A stretch of 64,000 nucleotides of DNA from Opitutaceae bacterium. Lineage in GTDB: Bacteria > Verrucomicrobiota > Verrucomicrobiia > Opitutales > Opitutaceae. The notes beneath the pieces were generated by a model. The model did not search any database. It was not told where the DNA came from and saw only the letters and a list, made by a program, of their open reading frames with translations. Below are positions 18,584 through 27,138 of this stretch, in pieces. Made by a program: the position numbers and the translations under genes. Position 1 is the stretch's first letter. Each line of letters begins with the position of its first letter. The DNA lies in contig JADJTK010000011.1 in the NCBI GenBank assembly GCA_016711225.1, forward strand, positions 62,001-126,000, in the 5' to 3' direction.

Positions 18584-19159
18584 ATGCCCGATACGCAAAC
18601 CGAGGTCCTCGAGATTTTCACCCGCACCCGCGCCCTGCTGCGTGGCCACTTTGTGCTCCGTTCCGGCCTGCACAGCGGCCACTTCTTTCAGTGCGCCCAA
18701 GTGTGCCAGTACATGCCCGAGGTCGAGCGCCTCGCCGAGCTGTTGGTGGCCAAGCTGGCGGCGGCCGGCGTGGAATTCACCACCGTGTTCTCGCCGGCGA
18801 TGGGCGGCCTGGTCATCGGCCAGGAGGTCGCCCGCCGCACGAAATCGCGGTTCATCTTCGCCGAGAAGGAAAACGACAAACTAGTGCTCCGCCGCGGCTT
18901 CAAGATCGCGGCCGGGGAGCGCCTCCTTGTGGTCGAGGACGTCGTCACCCGGGGCGGGCGCGTGCAGGAGTGTCTCGACATCATCCAGGGGCGCAGTGGC
19001 GTGGTCGCCGGCGTGGCGATGTTGGTCGATCGAAGCGAGGGAAAGACCAAGTTCACCGTGCCGGTCTATCCGTTGCTGCAACTGAGTTTCCCCACTTACC
19101 CGGCCGACCAACTGCCGCCGGAACTGGCCGCAACTCCCGCCGAGAAGCCCGGCAGCTGA
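18584..19159 (+). CDS. pyrE: Orotate phosphoribosyltransferase
   Basis: 191 residues. Converts orotate and PRPP to OMP in pyrimidine synthesis. The PRPP-binding loop LLVVEDVVTRGGR (about 114-126) is exact for the family. The N-terminal LRSGLHSGHFFQCAQV matches the orotate-side strand and loop, and PAMGGLVIGQEVA is the conserved phosphoribosyl flap region. FAEKENDKLVLRRGF carries the basic residues of the catalytic loop. Slightly short C-terminus with a proline/alanine tail. No other pyr genes nearby. Confidence 0.96.
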   Translation: MPDTQTEVLEIFTRTRALLRGHFVLRSGLHSGHFFQCAQVCQYMPEVERLAELLVAKLAAAGVEFTTVFSPAMGGLVIGQEVARRTKSRFIFAEKENDKLVLRRGFKIAAGERLLVVEDVVTRGGRVQECLDIIQGRSGVVAGVAMLVDRSEGKTKFTVPVYPLLQLSFPTYPADQLPPELAATPAEKPGS

Positions 19160-19390
19160 ACATCCCGACCTGTCCCGCCTGCGGCGTGAGGTGTGGATTG
19201 GAGGCGGCAATCTACGCGCCGGCGCACCGGATCGCTTTCGTCGTGAACGGCCTAGCACGCGCGGGGCCGCCCCGGCGCCCCCGAGGCGGGTTAGGCCCCT
19301 ACCGAGAGGGACTACAGCTCGGCGCAGCGCAGCGGCTTCATTCGCAGGTTGCCGTCACTGCCCGCCCTGCGCTTGGTTGCTGACCGCACC

Positions 19391-20251
19391 ATGCCTCAAC
19401 TGCTCGTCGTCTCCCTGCTCTGGGCCTTCTCCTTCGGCCTCATCAAGACGCACCTAGCGGGAGTCGACAGCGCCTTTGTCGCCGCCGTACGCGTGACGCT
19501 CGCCCTCGCAGTGTTCCTACCCTTCCTGCGCCCCTCCGCGGTGGGCCGCGGCACGGCGCTGCGGCTGGTCGGCATCGGCGCCCTGCAGTTCGGGCTCATG
19601 TATCTGGCCTACTTGGCCGCCTTCCGCTCGCTCGCCGCCTACCAGATCGCGCTGCTGACCATCGTCACCCCGATCTTCGTGTGCTTCGCCGACGACCTCT
19701 TCGCGCGCCGTTTCCGCTGGGCGCCGTGGCTTGCGGCCGCCGTGGCCGTCTCCGGTGCCGGGGTGATCGTGGCCCGACAACCGCTGGGCCGTGCCGAATG
19801 GACCGGGGTCTTTCTTATCCAGCTTTCCAATATCTGCTTCGCCTTCGGGCAAGTGCTCTATCGGCGCTGGCGCCTGGGACAACCCGCCGTGCGCGACCGC
19901 GACGTGTTTGCCTGGCTCTATCTCGGCGCGGTGCTTGTCACTGTGCCGGCAGCATGGTTACTGAGCGACATTGGCACGCTCGCACGCACCCTCCGCCCGG
20001 AGCAGGTCGGGGTGCTGGTCTATCTCGGCGTGTTCGCCTCGGGCGCGGCCTTCTTTCTCTGGAATCAGGGCGCCACCCGCGTGTCCACCGCCACCCTAGC
20101 GGTGATGAACAACGCCAAGACGCCCCTCGGGGTCGCGGTGTCGCTGGTCGTCTTCGGGGAGAAGACCGACCTCACCCGCCTGCTGCTTGGCGGCGGTCTC
20201 ATCGTGATCGCCGCACTCTACGCCCAGCAGATCGAGGCGCGAGAGAAGTAG
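19391..20251 (+). CDS. EamA/DMT-family transporter
   Basis: 286 residues with ten predicted membrane helices arranged as two EamA repeats of five. Repeat 1 begins LLVVSLLWAFSFGLIKTHL; repeat 2 begins TGVFLIQLSNICFAFGQVLYR. The short basic loops and the motif SALAAYQIALLTIVTPIF-like stretch are typical of drug/metabolite exporters. The ATG at 19391 gives a natural N-terminal helix; the open frame upstream has no homology. Substrate cannot be inferred. It follows pyrE on the same strand after a 231-bp space in which I see no gene. Confidence 0.88.
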   Translation: MPQLLVVSLLWAFSFGLIKTHLAGVDSAFVAAVRVTLALAVFLPFLRPSAVGRGTALRLVGIGALQFGLMYLAYLAAFRSLAAYQIALLTIVTPIFVCFADDLFARRFRWAPWLAAAVAVSGAGVIVARQPLGRAEWTGVFLIQLSNICFAFGQVLYRRWRLGQPAVRDRDVFAWLYLGAVLVTVPAAWLLSDIGTLARTLRPEQVGVLVYLGVFASGAAFFLWNQGATRVSTATLAVMNNAKTPLGVAVSLVVFGEKTDLTRLLLGGGLIVIAALYAQQIEAREK

Positions 20252-20325
20252 ACTCGGAGCAGTCCGTCCAGCGCCAGGAGTGAGACGTGCTGGCCTGCAG
20301 ACATGGACACCCGAGAGACCTCCGT

Positions 20326-20396
20326 CGTAGGGGTGGTGCTTGCGCCGCCCTCCTCGGCGTTGCGGCCGCTGGACTTCGCGGTCACGAACCCCTACG
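20326..20396. repeat. Inverted-repeat element CGTAGGGGT...ACCCCTACG
   Basis: Nine-base perfect terminal arms 53 bp apart (20326-20334 and 20388-20396), the space containing further short palindromes. Just outside, CCCGGGTCTTCGGACCGGG forms another hairpin. It fills the gap between the EamA and alpha/beta hydrolase genes, which converge here. Confidence 0.55.
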
Positions 20397-20502
20397 AAGT
20401 GGCCCGGGTCTTCGGACCGGGCCGAGGGATCCATTCGATTGGACGACGCGGGCCCTAACCAAGCAGCCAGCCTCAAAGCCGCCACCGCACACTAGCGTTG
20501 CC

Positions 20503-21351
20503 CTACAACGTTGCGGCAAACTCCAGAACCGCGCGCCAGTACGGATCACCCGCGGTCGAGATCACGTTGTTGTGTCCGGCGTCAGGCACCCAGAGCGAGC
20601 GTTTCGGCTCCGGGGCAGTCTCAAACAACCGACGCCCATGCTCCCAGCCAATCAACCCATCGTCGCAGCCATGAATGACCAACACGGGACACCGCACCTC
20701 TCTCATTCGCGCTAGATTCGGCATCCGATCACCGAGCACGAGGGGGTAGCCGGTCATAACTCGGTAAGCGCTCATGAAGGAGCTCTCCATAATGAGCCCT
20801 CCGACTTTGTGCCGCGTAGCGACCCACATCGAAGCCGCTCCACCGAGGGAAACTCCGTGGGAAATCACTCTCTCCGGCGCCCAGCCGAGGGTCCCGATCG
20901 CATAGGCGTAGGCGGCATCCGCTGCAGCGTAGAGACCACCCTCGGAAGGCTTGCCGTCCGACAATCCGTAGCCGGCGTAATCGACGGCCAGCACCGCAAA
21001 GCCACGGCTATTGAGCGCCTCAATCCGACTCATCGTCGCGCCGAGGTCGTCGCCGTTGCCGTGGAAAAGGAGGATGATCTGCTTCGCCGTAGAATTGGGC
21101 AGATACACCGCCGCAAATTTTCGCTCTTCGGCTCCGGGAAGCATCACCAATCCCCGCAGCCTCTCTCCGTAGGTCACTTCCGGCGCCGGGAACAGCATCC
21201 AAGTCGAAACAAACCGCGCCCCGATGCAGATCAGCAGGTAGAGCACGGCCAGCACCAGCGCGATCCTCAGGAACGATCTGCAGAACCCGCGGATCCCGAC
21301 GCGCTTGGGCTCCGCGGCGCGGGGCAATCGGATCGATTCAATAGAGCCCAT
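20503..21351 (-). CDS. Membrane-anchored alpha/beta hydrolase
   Basis: 282 residues. A single N-terminal membrane helix (FLRIALVLAVLYLLICIGA) anchors the domain outside the membrane. The fold signals are IILLFHGNGDDLG (oxyanion strand), VDYAGYGLSDG, the nucleophile elbow HGVSLGG, LVIHGCDDGLIGWEHGR with the acid, and DAGHNN with the catalytic His. This matches BEM46/ABHD13-type hydrolases. Substrate unknown; an esterase or thioesterase activity is the usual finding in this group. It is a separate unit from hisS upstream. Confidence 0.87.
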   Translation of the reverse strand: MGSIESIRLPRAAEPKRVGIRGFCRSFLRIALVLAVLYLLICIGARFVSTWMLFPAPEVTYGERLRGLVMLPGAEERKFAAVYLPNSTAKQIILLFHGNGDDLGATMSRIEALNSRGFAVLAVDYAGYGLSDGKPSEGGLYAAADAAYAYAIGTLGWAPERVISHGVSLGGAASMWVATRHKVGGLIMESSFMSAYRVMTGYPLVLGDRMPNLARMREVRCPVLVIHGCDDGLIGWEHGRRLFETAPEPKRSLWVPDAGHNNVISTAGDPYWRAVLEFAATL

Positions 21352-21396
21352 AAGTCGTATCGGCCCTATGCTCGCGCCGCGTGCCTCCTACTCCGC

Positions 21397-22728
21397 TCAA
21401 GTGTTCCCCAAAAACTCAGACACGGCCTGCAACAAATGGTCGTGGCGGATCTCCCGCTCGGTGGCATCGGCCAGCAGTTTCATCTTCACCGCGCCGCGAG
21501 CCAGTTCGTCGCCGCCGTAGATGATGGCCAACCGCGCCTTGTGCTGATCGGCCTGCTTGAACTGTTTGCCAAACCCGGCGTCCTTGAGCGGGTACTCCAC
21601 CCGGTATCCCGCCGCGCGCAGCGCCCGAATGTCGGCCAGCGCGGTCTTGCGCTCAACGGGGCCGCCGATGATGCAGAAAATATCCGGCGCCTGGACGAGA
21701 GTCGGCAGCAGATCCTTCGACTTCAGCATCTCGCTGATCACGACATCGCCGATGGCAAAACCTGCCGCGGGCAGATCCGGGCCACCGAGCTTCTTGACCA
21801 AGTTGTTGTAGCGTCCGCCGCCGGCGATGGCGCGGAATTCCCCGCTGCGATCGAAGGCCTCGAACACGAACCCGGTGTAGTAGGCGAGTCCGCGCACCAC
21901 TCCGAGATCGACCTGGATGTACTCACCCAGCCCCATCGCCTCGAGCCCACCCAACAGCGTACGCCAATCGGTGAGACGCCCGGCTAACGCCTCGGCCGAC
22001 GGGCCGCCGGCAGCGGTCACCGGCGCCAGGCGTTCCTCGAGCGCGGCGAGCGAATTGATCTTGGTGAACGATACGATTTCGGCGCGTTTCTCGGCGGCGA
22101 GCGGCCCATGTTTCTCCTCGAAGAACTTGAAGGCGTCGTCGCCCTGTTTCTCGAGCCGGTCGATCGTGCCGAGCACATCGGGCACCTGAGCCTCGGTGTA
22201 TCCGATAGCCTGCAAGTAGAAGAACCACAGGTTACGATCGCTCAGGCGGATGAAGTAGTCCCGCTCGGTCAGCCCGGTGGAGGAAATGCAGGCGATGAGC
22301 AGCGCGATCAGCTCGACCTCGGCCTCGGGGCCAGCCTCTCCGAGCAGATCGGCGTTGAATTGGAAGAAGGCGCGCAACCGGCCCTTCTGGGCGCGCTCGT
22401 AGCGGTAATGCTCGCCGATGTTGAACCACTTGATCGGGCGCCGCAGGGCCCCGGCGCGTTCGCCGACCATACGGCACAGCGTCGGGGTCATCTCGGGGCG
22501 CAGCGAAACCTCGCGCCCGCCCTTGTCGGTGAAGCTGAAGAGCTGTTGCTCGATCTCCTCGCCGGACTTCGCCTTGTAGAGTTCGAGCGGCTCGAGCACG
22601 GGGCCATCGAACTCCTGGAAGTTCGACGCGACAGCGGCTTGGCGCCAGAGGCGGAAAAGGTGATTACGCCGGGCGGTCTCCTCGGGATAGAACTCCCGGA
22701 AACCCGGCAGGGTCTGGAACTGGGCCAT
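21397..22728 (-). CDS. hisS: Histidyl-tRNA synthetase
   Basis: 443 residues, class II synthetase that charges tRNA-His. Motif 1 is near the start (LPGFREFYPEETARRNHLF). Motif 2 is KWFNIGEHYRYERAQKGR with the ATP-binding Arg. The histidine-binding signature reads VRGLAYYTGFVFE, where the usual Asp of RGLDYY is Ala. Motif 3 is AGGGRYNNLV. The C-terminal anticodon-binding domain begins about residue 340. HU-family gene lies 18 bp upstream on the same strand, implying one transcript. Confidence 0.95.
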   Translation of the reverse strand: MAQFQTLPGFREFYPEETARRNHLFRLWRQAAVASNFQEFDGPVLEPLELYKAKSGEEIEQQLFSFTDKGGREVSLRPEMTPTLCRMVGERAGALRRPIKWFNIGEHYRYERAQKGRLRAFFQFNADLLGEAGPEAEVELIALLIACISSTGLTERDYFIRLSDRNLWFFYLQAIGYTEAQVPDVLGTIDRLEKQGDDAFKFFEEKHGPLAAEKRAEIVSFTKINSLAALEERLAPVTAAGGPSAEALAGRLTDWRTLLGGLEAMGLGEYIQVDLGVVRGLAYYTGFVFEAFDRSGEFRAIAGGGRYNNLVKKLGGPDLPAAGFAIGDVVISEMLKSKDLLPTLVQAPDIFCIIGGPVERKTALADIRALRAAGYRVEYPLKDAGFGKQFKQADQHKARLAIIYGGDELARGAVKMKLLADATEREIRHDHLLQAVSEFLGNT

Positions 22729-22746
22729 GTCGGAGCGGAGCAGGGC

Positions 22747-23097
22747 TCAGGCGGTGGGCGAAGTCGTCGGAGGCACGATACCGCGTTTGTCGACCTTGCT
22801 CAGCTCGATCTTCTTAAGCTTGGCCTTCAAAATCTTGCCCGACTTGAACTTCACCACGGCGCGGGTCGGGATCACGACCTCGGTCTCGGGCTTGTTCGGA
22901 TTGCGGCCAATGCGGGCCTTGCGCACCTGCACCTCCAAGACGCCGAAATTGCGCAGCTCCACGTTGCGGCCCGAGGCGAGCGCGTCCTGGATGATATCCA
23001 GCGCCATCTGCACGGACTGCTGCACTTCTTTCTGCGGGAAGCCGGTCTTCTGGTAGATCTCCAGAACGATCTCGCGCTTGGTGAGGTTGTTGGACAT
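22747..23097 (-). CDS. HU/IHF-family DNA-binding protein
   Basis: 116 residues, with the HU/IHF core complete: TKREIVLEIYQKTGF helix pair, VELRNFGVLEVQVRKARIGR strand, the GRNPNKPE arm with the intercalating Pro region, and TRAVVKFKSGK. A basic C-terminal tail (about residues 92-116) extends beyond the usual 90-95 residues. It would bend DNA and shape the nucleoid. It lies upstream of hisS in a probable two-gene operon and is one of the very few genes here with a clear ribosome-binding site. Confidence 0.92.
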   Translation of the reverse strand: MSNNLTKREIVLEIYQKTGFPQKEVQQSVQMALDIIQDALASGRNVELRNFGVLEVQVRKARIGRNPNKPETEVVIPTRAVVKFKSGKILKAKLKKIELSKVDKRGIVPPTTSPTA

Positions 23098-23106
23098 GGT
23101 GTGTGT

Positions 23107-23111
23107 CTCCT
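23107..23111 (-). promoter_or_regulatory. Shine-Dalgarno site of the HU/IHF gene
   Basis: AGGAG on the minus strand, 9 bases before the ATG (coding-strand context ACAGGAGACACACACC). It supports the start at 23097. Most other starts in the window have no such site. On the same strand TTGACG about 60 bp upstream is a possible -35, but the matching -10 (TAGCTT) is poor. Confidence 0.7.
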
Positions 23112-23199
23112 GTAGCGGAAAAGTGGTCGGTGAATAACCTGAGGTAAGCTATTGCTGGACGTCATTTTGCGTCAACCCGAAAGCCGGAACTATCCTGCC

Positions 23200-24816
23200 A
23201 TGAGCGAGCAAGGCCCCAAAAACCCGATCGAGGAACTCGAACGTAAGGTCCAAGAGCTCCTCAAAGACCCGCAGGTCCAGGCCTCGATGCGCTCCATGGT
23301 GGCGGGTGCCAATCCCTCACCCCAGGCTGCAGCGGGAGGCCCCGCCCACAACGCCCCCGCGCCCGGCGAAGAATCCGCCGAGACGCTGCGCCGCATCCGC
23401 TCCTTCAATCTGCGCCCGCGCGAGATCCGCGATTACCTCAACCGCTTCGTCATCAAACAGGACGAGGCCAAGAAGATCCTCTCGGTGGCCATCTGCGACC
23501 ACTACAATCACGTGCGCCAGTGCCTCGACACCCCGGAGCTACGCGAGCGCGACTACGCCAAGCAGAACATCGTCCTGCTCGGCCCCACCGGCGTCGGCAA
23601 AACCTACCTCATGCGCTGCATCGCCAAGCTCATCGGCGTGCCGTTCGTGAAGGCCGATGCCACCAAGTTCTCCGAGACCGGCTATGTCGGCGGCGACGTG
23701 GACGACCTCGTACGCGACCTCGTCAAAACGGCCGGCGGCGACGTCGAGCTTGCTCAATACGGCATCATTTACCTCGACGAGATCGACAAGATCGCCGCCG
23801 CCCAGAACCTCCTCGGCGGCCGCGACGTCTCGGGGCGTGGCGTGCAGGTCAACCTCCTCAAGCTCATGGAGGAAACCGACGTCAATCTTCACAGCCAGAC
23901 CGACCTCCTAGGCCAGATGCAGGCGATGATGGACATGCAACGCGGCGGCAAACCACGCCCCGCCAAGATCAACACCCGCCACATCCTCTTCATCGTCAGT
24001 GGCGCCTTCGACAAGCTCGCCGACCAGGTCAAACACCGCCTGCAGAGCACTTCCATCGGCTTCGGCGCCGCGCAACCGACAGCCAGCTCCGAGCGCGATT
24101 TCCTGGCTCAGGCCACCAGCCAGGATCTCATCGCCTACGGCTTCGAACCCGAGTTTGTCGGCCGCCTGCCGGTGCGCATCGCCTGCCAGCCGCTCAGCGC
24201 CGCCGACCTCAAACAAATCCTCCTCACCTCCGAAGGGAGTATCCTCCAGCAATACCGCGCCGACTTCGCCGGTTACGGCATCAACTTCGACATCGGCCAC
24301 GACGCCCTCCACGAAGTGGCTGTCCGCGCCCAGACGGAAAATACCGGCGCCCGCGGGCTCATGACCGTGCTTGAACGCGTCTTCCGGGATTTTAAGTTCG
24401 AGCTGCCGTCCACCGCGATCAAGACCTTCGTCGTCGGCCCCTCCACGGTGGCCCACCCCACCGCCGCCCTCCAACACCTCCTGCGGGAGAACGCGGACCG
24501 CCAGCACGATGTCCTGCGCGCCGAGGTCACCGCCTTCGCCACCCGTTTTCGCCAGAACCCTGGCTTCGACCTGCTCTTCGCCGACGACGCCGTCGGTGCG
24601 CTGATCGACGCCAGCCTGGCTGCCGACAAGACCATCCGCGCCCTTTGCGAGGAGAAGTTCCGGGATTTCCACCACGGGCTGAAACTCGTCGCCCGCAACA
24701 CGGGGCGCACCCAATTTCCCATCACACAGGAGGTCGTTGAGGCGCCCGACAAGATCCTCAGTATCTGGGTGGTAGAGAGTTTTCGTGTCGCCCGCGCCAC
24801 CGAGGGCCTGGCGTAG
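23200..24816 (+). CDS. ClpX-like AAA+ ATPase without zinc finger
   Basis: 538 residues. Walker A GPTGVGKT at about 128-135, the ClpX-type pore segment GYVGGDVDDLVRDL, Walker B IIYLDEIDKIA at about 169-178, sensor region and arginine-finger segment EFVGRLPVRI. This order is that of ClpX, which unfolds proteins for ClpP. The ClpX zinc-binding N-domain is replaced by about 75 residues of Pro/Ala-rich linker. About 110 extra residues follow the small AAA domain, ending SIWVVESFRVA. The clpP gene is 22 kb away. It could be a substrate-specialised unfoldase or act alone. Divergent from HU-hisS. Confidence 0.87.
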   Translation: MSEQGPKNPIEELERKVQELLKDPQVQASMRSMVAGANPSPQAAAGGPAHNAPAPGEESAETLRRIRSFNLRPREIRDYLNRFVIKQDEAKKILSVAICDHYNHVRQCLDTPELRERDYAKQNIVLLGPTGVGKTYLMRCIAKLIGVPFVKADATKFSETGYVGGDVDDLVRDLVKTAGGDVELAQYGIIYLDEIDKIAAAQNLLGGRDVSGRGVQVNLLKLMEETDVNLHSQTDLLGQMQAMMDMQRGGKPRPAKINTRHILFIVSGAFDKLADQVKHRLQSTSIGFGAAQPTASSERDFLAQATSQDLIAYGFEPEFVGRLPVRIACQPLSAADLKQILLTSEGSILQQYRADFAGYGINFDIGHDALHEVAVRAQTENTGARGLMTVLERVFRDFKFELPSTAIKTFVVGPSTVAHPTAALQHLLRENADRQHDVLRAEVTAFATRFRQNPGFDLLFADDAVGALIDASLAADKTIRALCEEKFRDFHHGLKLVARNTGRTQFPITQEVVEAPDKILSIWVVESFRVARATEGLA

Positions 24817-24838
24817 GTCCGCTCCTGCGCCCCGAAGG

Positions 24839-24923
24839 TTCTGCCGCACGGCAGAATGCTCCTGTTCGCGAAGAAATGGCGGGTATCGAGCGGCGAGCCG
24901 ACTGTGGGAGCGAGCTTGCTCGC
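24839..24923. repeat. Hairpins including a TGTGGGAGCGAGC element
   Basis: Two adjacent structures: TTCTGCCG, CA, CGGCAGAA (24839-24856) and TGTGGGAGCGAGCTTGCTCGC (24903-24923) with the stem GCGAGC/GCTCGC and loop TT. The second resembles REP-like elements known from Pseudomonas intergenic DNA. Related, decayed copies in the opposite orientation lie at 61060-61085. Located between converging genes. Confidence 0.7.
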
Positions 24924-25022
24924 GACGCTCGCGCAGGCAGTCGGGTGCCCCCCTCCAAAAGCGGAAGGGCTCCATCCCCGCCCGGGCGGAGCCTCTCCTC
25001 GCCAGTCCGAACGGGTTCCAAC

Positions 25023-26838
25023 TCACGGCGCCGCGACCAACACCGCCTGCTCCGCCAGAAACCCCACCACCCCGCGCGTCACCTTCGTGGCGAAGGCATA
25101 GTTGATGTAGCCCGGTGTATCCACGCTGTCGCCAGCGCCGTGGATGTACGGGTCGCCGTGGTCCCACCAATCATTGTTGTAGACCTCACACGCGGTGAAC
25201 CCGCCGCTCTCGAAACTGAGATGGTCGCTCATATCGCCGGTCTGCCGAACCACCGTCACAATTCCCTGCCCGTAGCGGCCCATCGCTGCGGCCACCTGAT
25301 TCTCCATCGCCAGATGATTGGATGAATCGATGCTCAGCTTATGATCGCCGCCATCCTGCGCGATAGTGTCGACGTTTAGCATACAACGCACTGAATCATT
25401 GGGGTGCGCGTCGACATACGCCGCGCTGCCGACCAAGCCCCCCTCCTCGTTGTCGAAAGCAATAATCCGCAAGGTCGCCTCGAATGCTCGCGCCCCGAGC
25501 ACCTGCGCGGCCTCCATGATCGCCGCCGTCCCGCTGCCGTTGTCGTTGGCGCCCGGATTGCCGACCGAGTCGTAGTGGGCTCCGACGATGACCAATTCAC
25601 CCGGCCGCACGTTGCCCAGTTTGGTCGCAACGACATTGGTTCGCGTCCCACCGGTGCTGAGAAACGCTTCGGTGGTGACCGCAAAACCGCACGCTGTGAA
25701 ATGCGCGATGAGCAGGTCGCGCCGCCACGAGCTGCGGGCTCGGAGTGCCGTTGAGCAGGCCTCGATTGTCGCCGAGACGGGTGAAAAGCCGGTCGCGGAG
25801 ATTCACGGTGTATCGATCAAGACTCACCTGATCCACGAGTGCGGCAACAGAGGCCCCCTCGGTCACCACCACGACCGCCTCGGCTGACGCCACCGTGCCG
25901 GCCTCCCCCGTCACCAAAACGGTGAAACGTGCGCCATTGTCGGCCTGGGTCAGCGGAGGGGGCGAATAGGTCGCGGCGGTGGCCCCGGCAATGAGCGCAC
26001 CATTCTTGCGCCACTGGTAAGCCAACGGTCCGGTCCCGGTGGCCGCGACGCTAAGTGTCGGCGACTGGCCGGCCCCCACGGTCGCGCCCAACGGCTGCGT
26101 GCCGATCGTCGGCACGGCGTTGGCCTTGGTCGACACACCCAGCCGATAGAACCTACGCTCGCCCGTGGCGGTCACAGGAGCCTCCCACCGCTCCCGCACC
26201 CCGTCATCGGCCACTTTCGTAGCGGGCACATTGGCCCAGGAGCCGGCCGCAAGCGTCGCCGAGCGCTCCACAACCACGGAGATCCCGGTCGCGCTCCGGT
26301 CACGTTCATACCTAAAAACCCATCCCCATCCCTCCGATACGAGCACGGGGAGGTCCCCGAAGGTCACCACGGAGCCTGGCTCGATGCCGAGCGCATACTT
26401 GGTCAGGTTTGCCACCCCGTCGCCCTGAGGCATAGCGCTCGGCCCCCGCTGGGCGGGATCGGCGATGGCCACCGCCCACGTGGAGAACGGGAGGGCGCTC
26501 GCCGGATTGACGGTGAGAAACGCATCTCCGCTCTGGGTGCTGCCCGTGGCATCCGAAACCGACACCGAAAACACCGCGCCGCTATCGCTCAACGCTGTTG
26601 CGGCCGTCGCGTAGTTGGCGCTGTCCGGCGCGCCGATGCTGGTGCCCCCGCGCCGCCAATCAAAATGCAGGGACCCTGTTCCGGTGGCGCTCACGCTGAA
26701 GCTAGCCGAGGTCCCGGCGATGACAGTGGCCGGCTGCGGCCCAACCTGAATCAACGGGGCCGCCTGCAGCCCCGCGCCGAGCAGCAGCCACCCCGCCGCC
26801 AGCAAAGGACCACCAGATCGAAAACAAGAAATCTTCAT
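25023..26838 (-). CDS. Secreted M28-family metallopeptidase with Ig-like domains, one frameshift
   Basis: About 605 residues when joined. Signal peptide MKISCFRSGGPLLAAGWLLL then ...LQAA. Ig-like domain at about 28-110, a module FSTW...NLTKYALG...RRFYRLGVS (about 115-235) shared with two other secreted proteins here, a second Ig-like domain at about 240-325, then the zinc aminopeptidase domain. Metal ligands are visible in GAHYDSVGNPGANDNGSG (His, Asp), DNEEGGLVGSA (Glu pair), MLNVDTIA (Asp) and WDHGDPYIHGAGDS (His). The frame changes at the G-run 25736-25738 (one extra base). Removing it gives SSWRRDLLIAHFTACGF leading into the peptidase. Extracellular peptide degradation is likely. Confidence 0.85.
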
Positions 26839-27053
26839 GACAAAGGAGACCGGCCCCGACCGAAAGCCGCCGCTCCGGGGCGACACAGATCTCACCGACA
26901 CGGAGCGCACAACTCGGGACCCAGCAGGGAGCAATGAGACCCGGCCGATCCAATACCTGCTCCGGAACCACTTCAAGACGCACCCTTCATCGCCTCGGGA
27001 TTTGATCCGTTCTTCACCAGTCCACGCCGCACTCTCTGGCTCTCGCTCGCCAC

Positions 27054-27072
27054 GACCGGTCACAGACCGGTC
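27054..27072. repeat. GTAGG-hairpin family, copy in minus orientation
   Basis: GACCGGTC, loop ACA, GACCGGTC: perfect 8-bp arms and 3-nt loop, followed on the minus strand's 5' side by GTAG. Same architecture as 32572-32590 and 34795-34815. Lies between the divergent M28 peptidase and CoA-transferase genes. Confidence 0.75.
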
Positions 27073-27138
27073 CTACTTGCCGGTATTCCCAGTTCCGGCT
27101 CGCGCGTCCAGCACCTCGGGGCATCATCTCGGCCGCGC

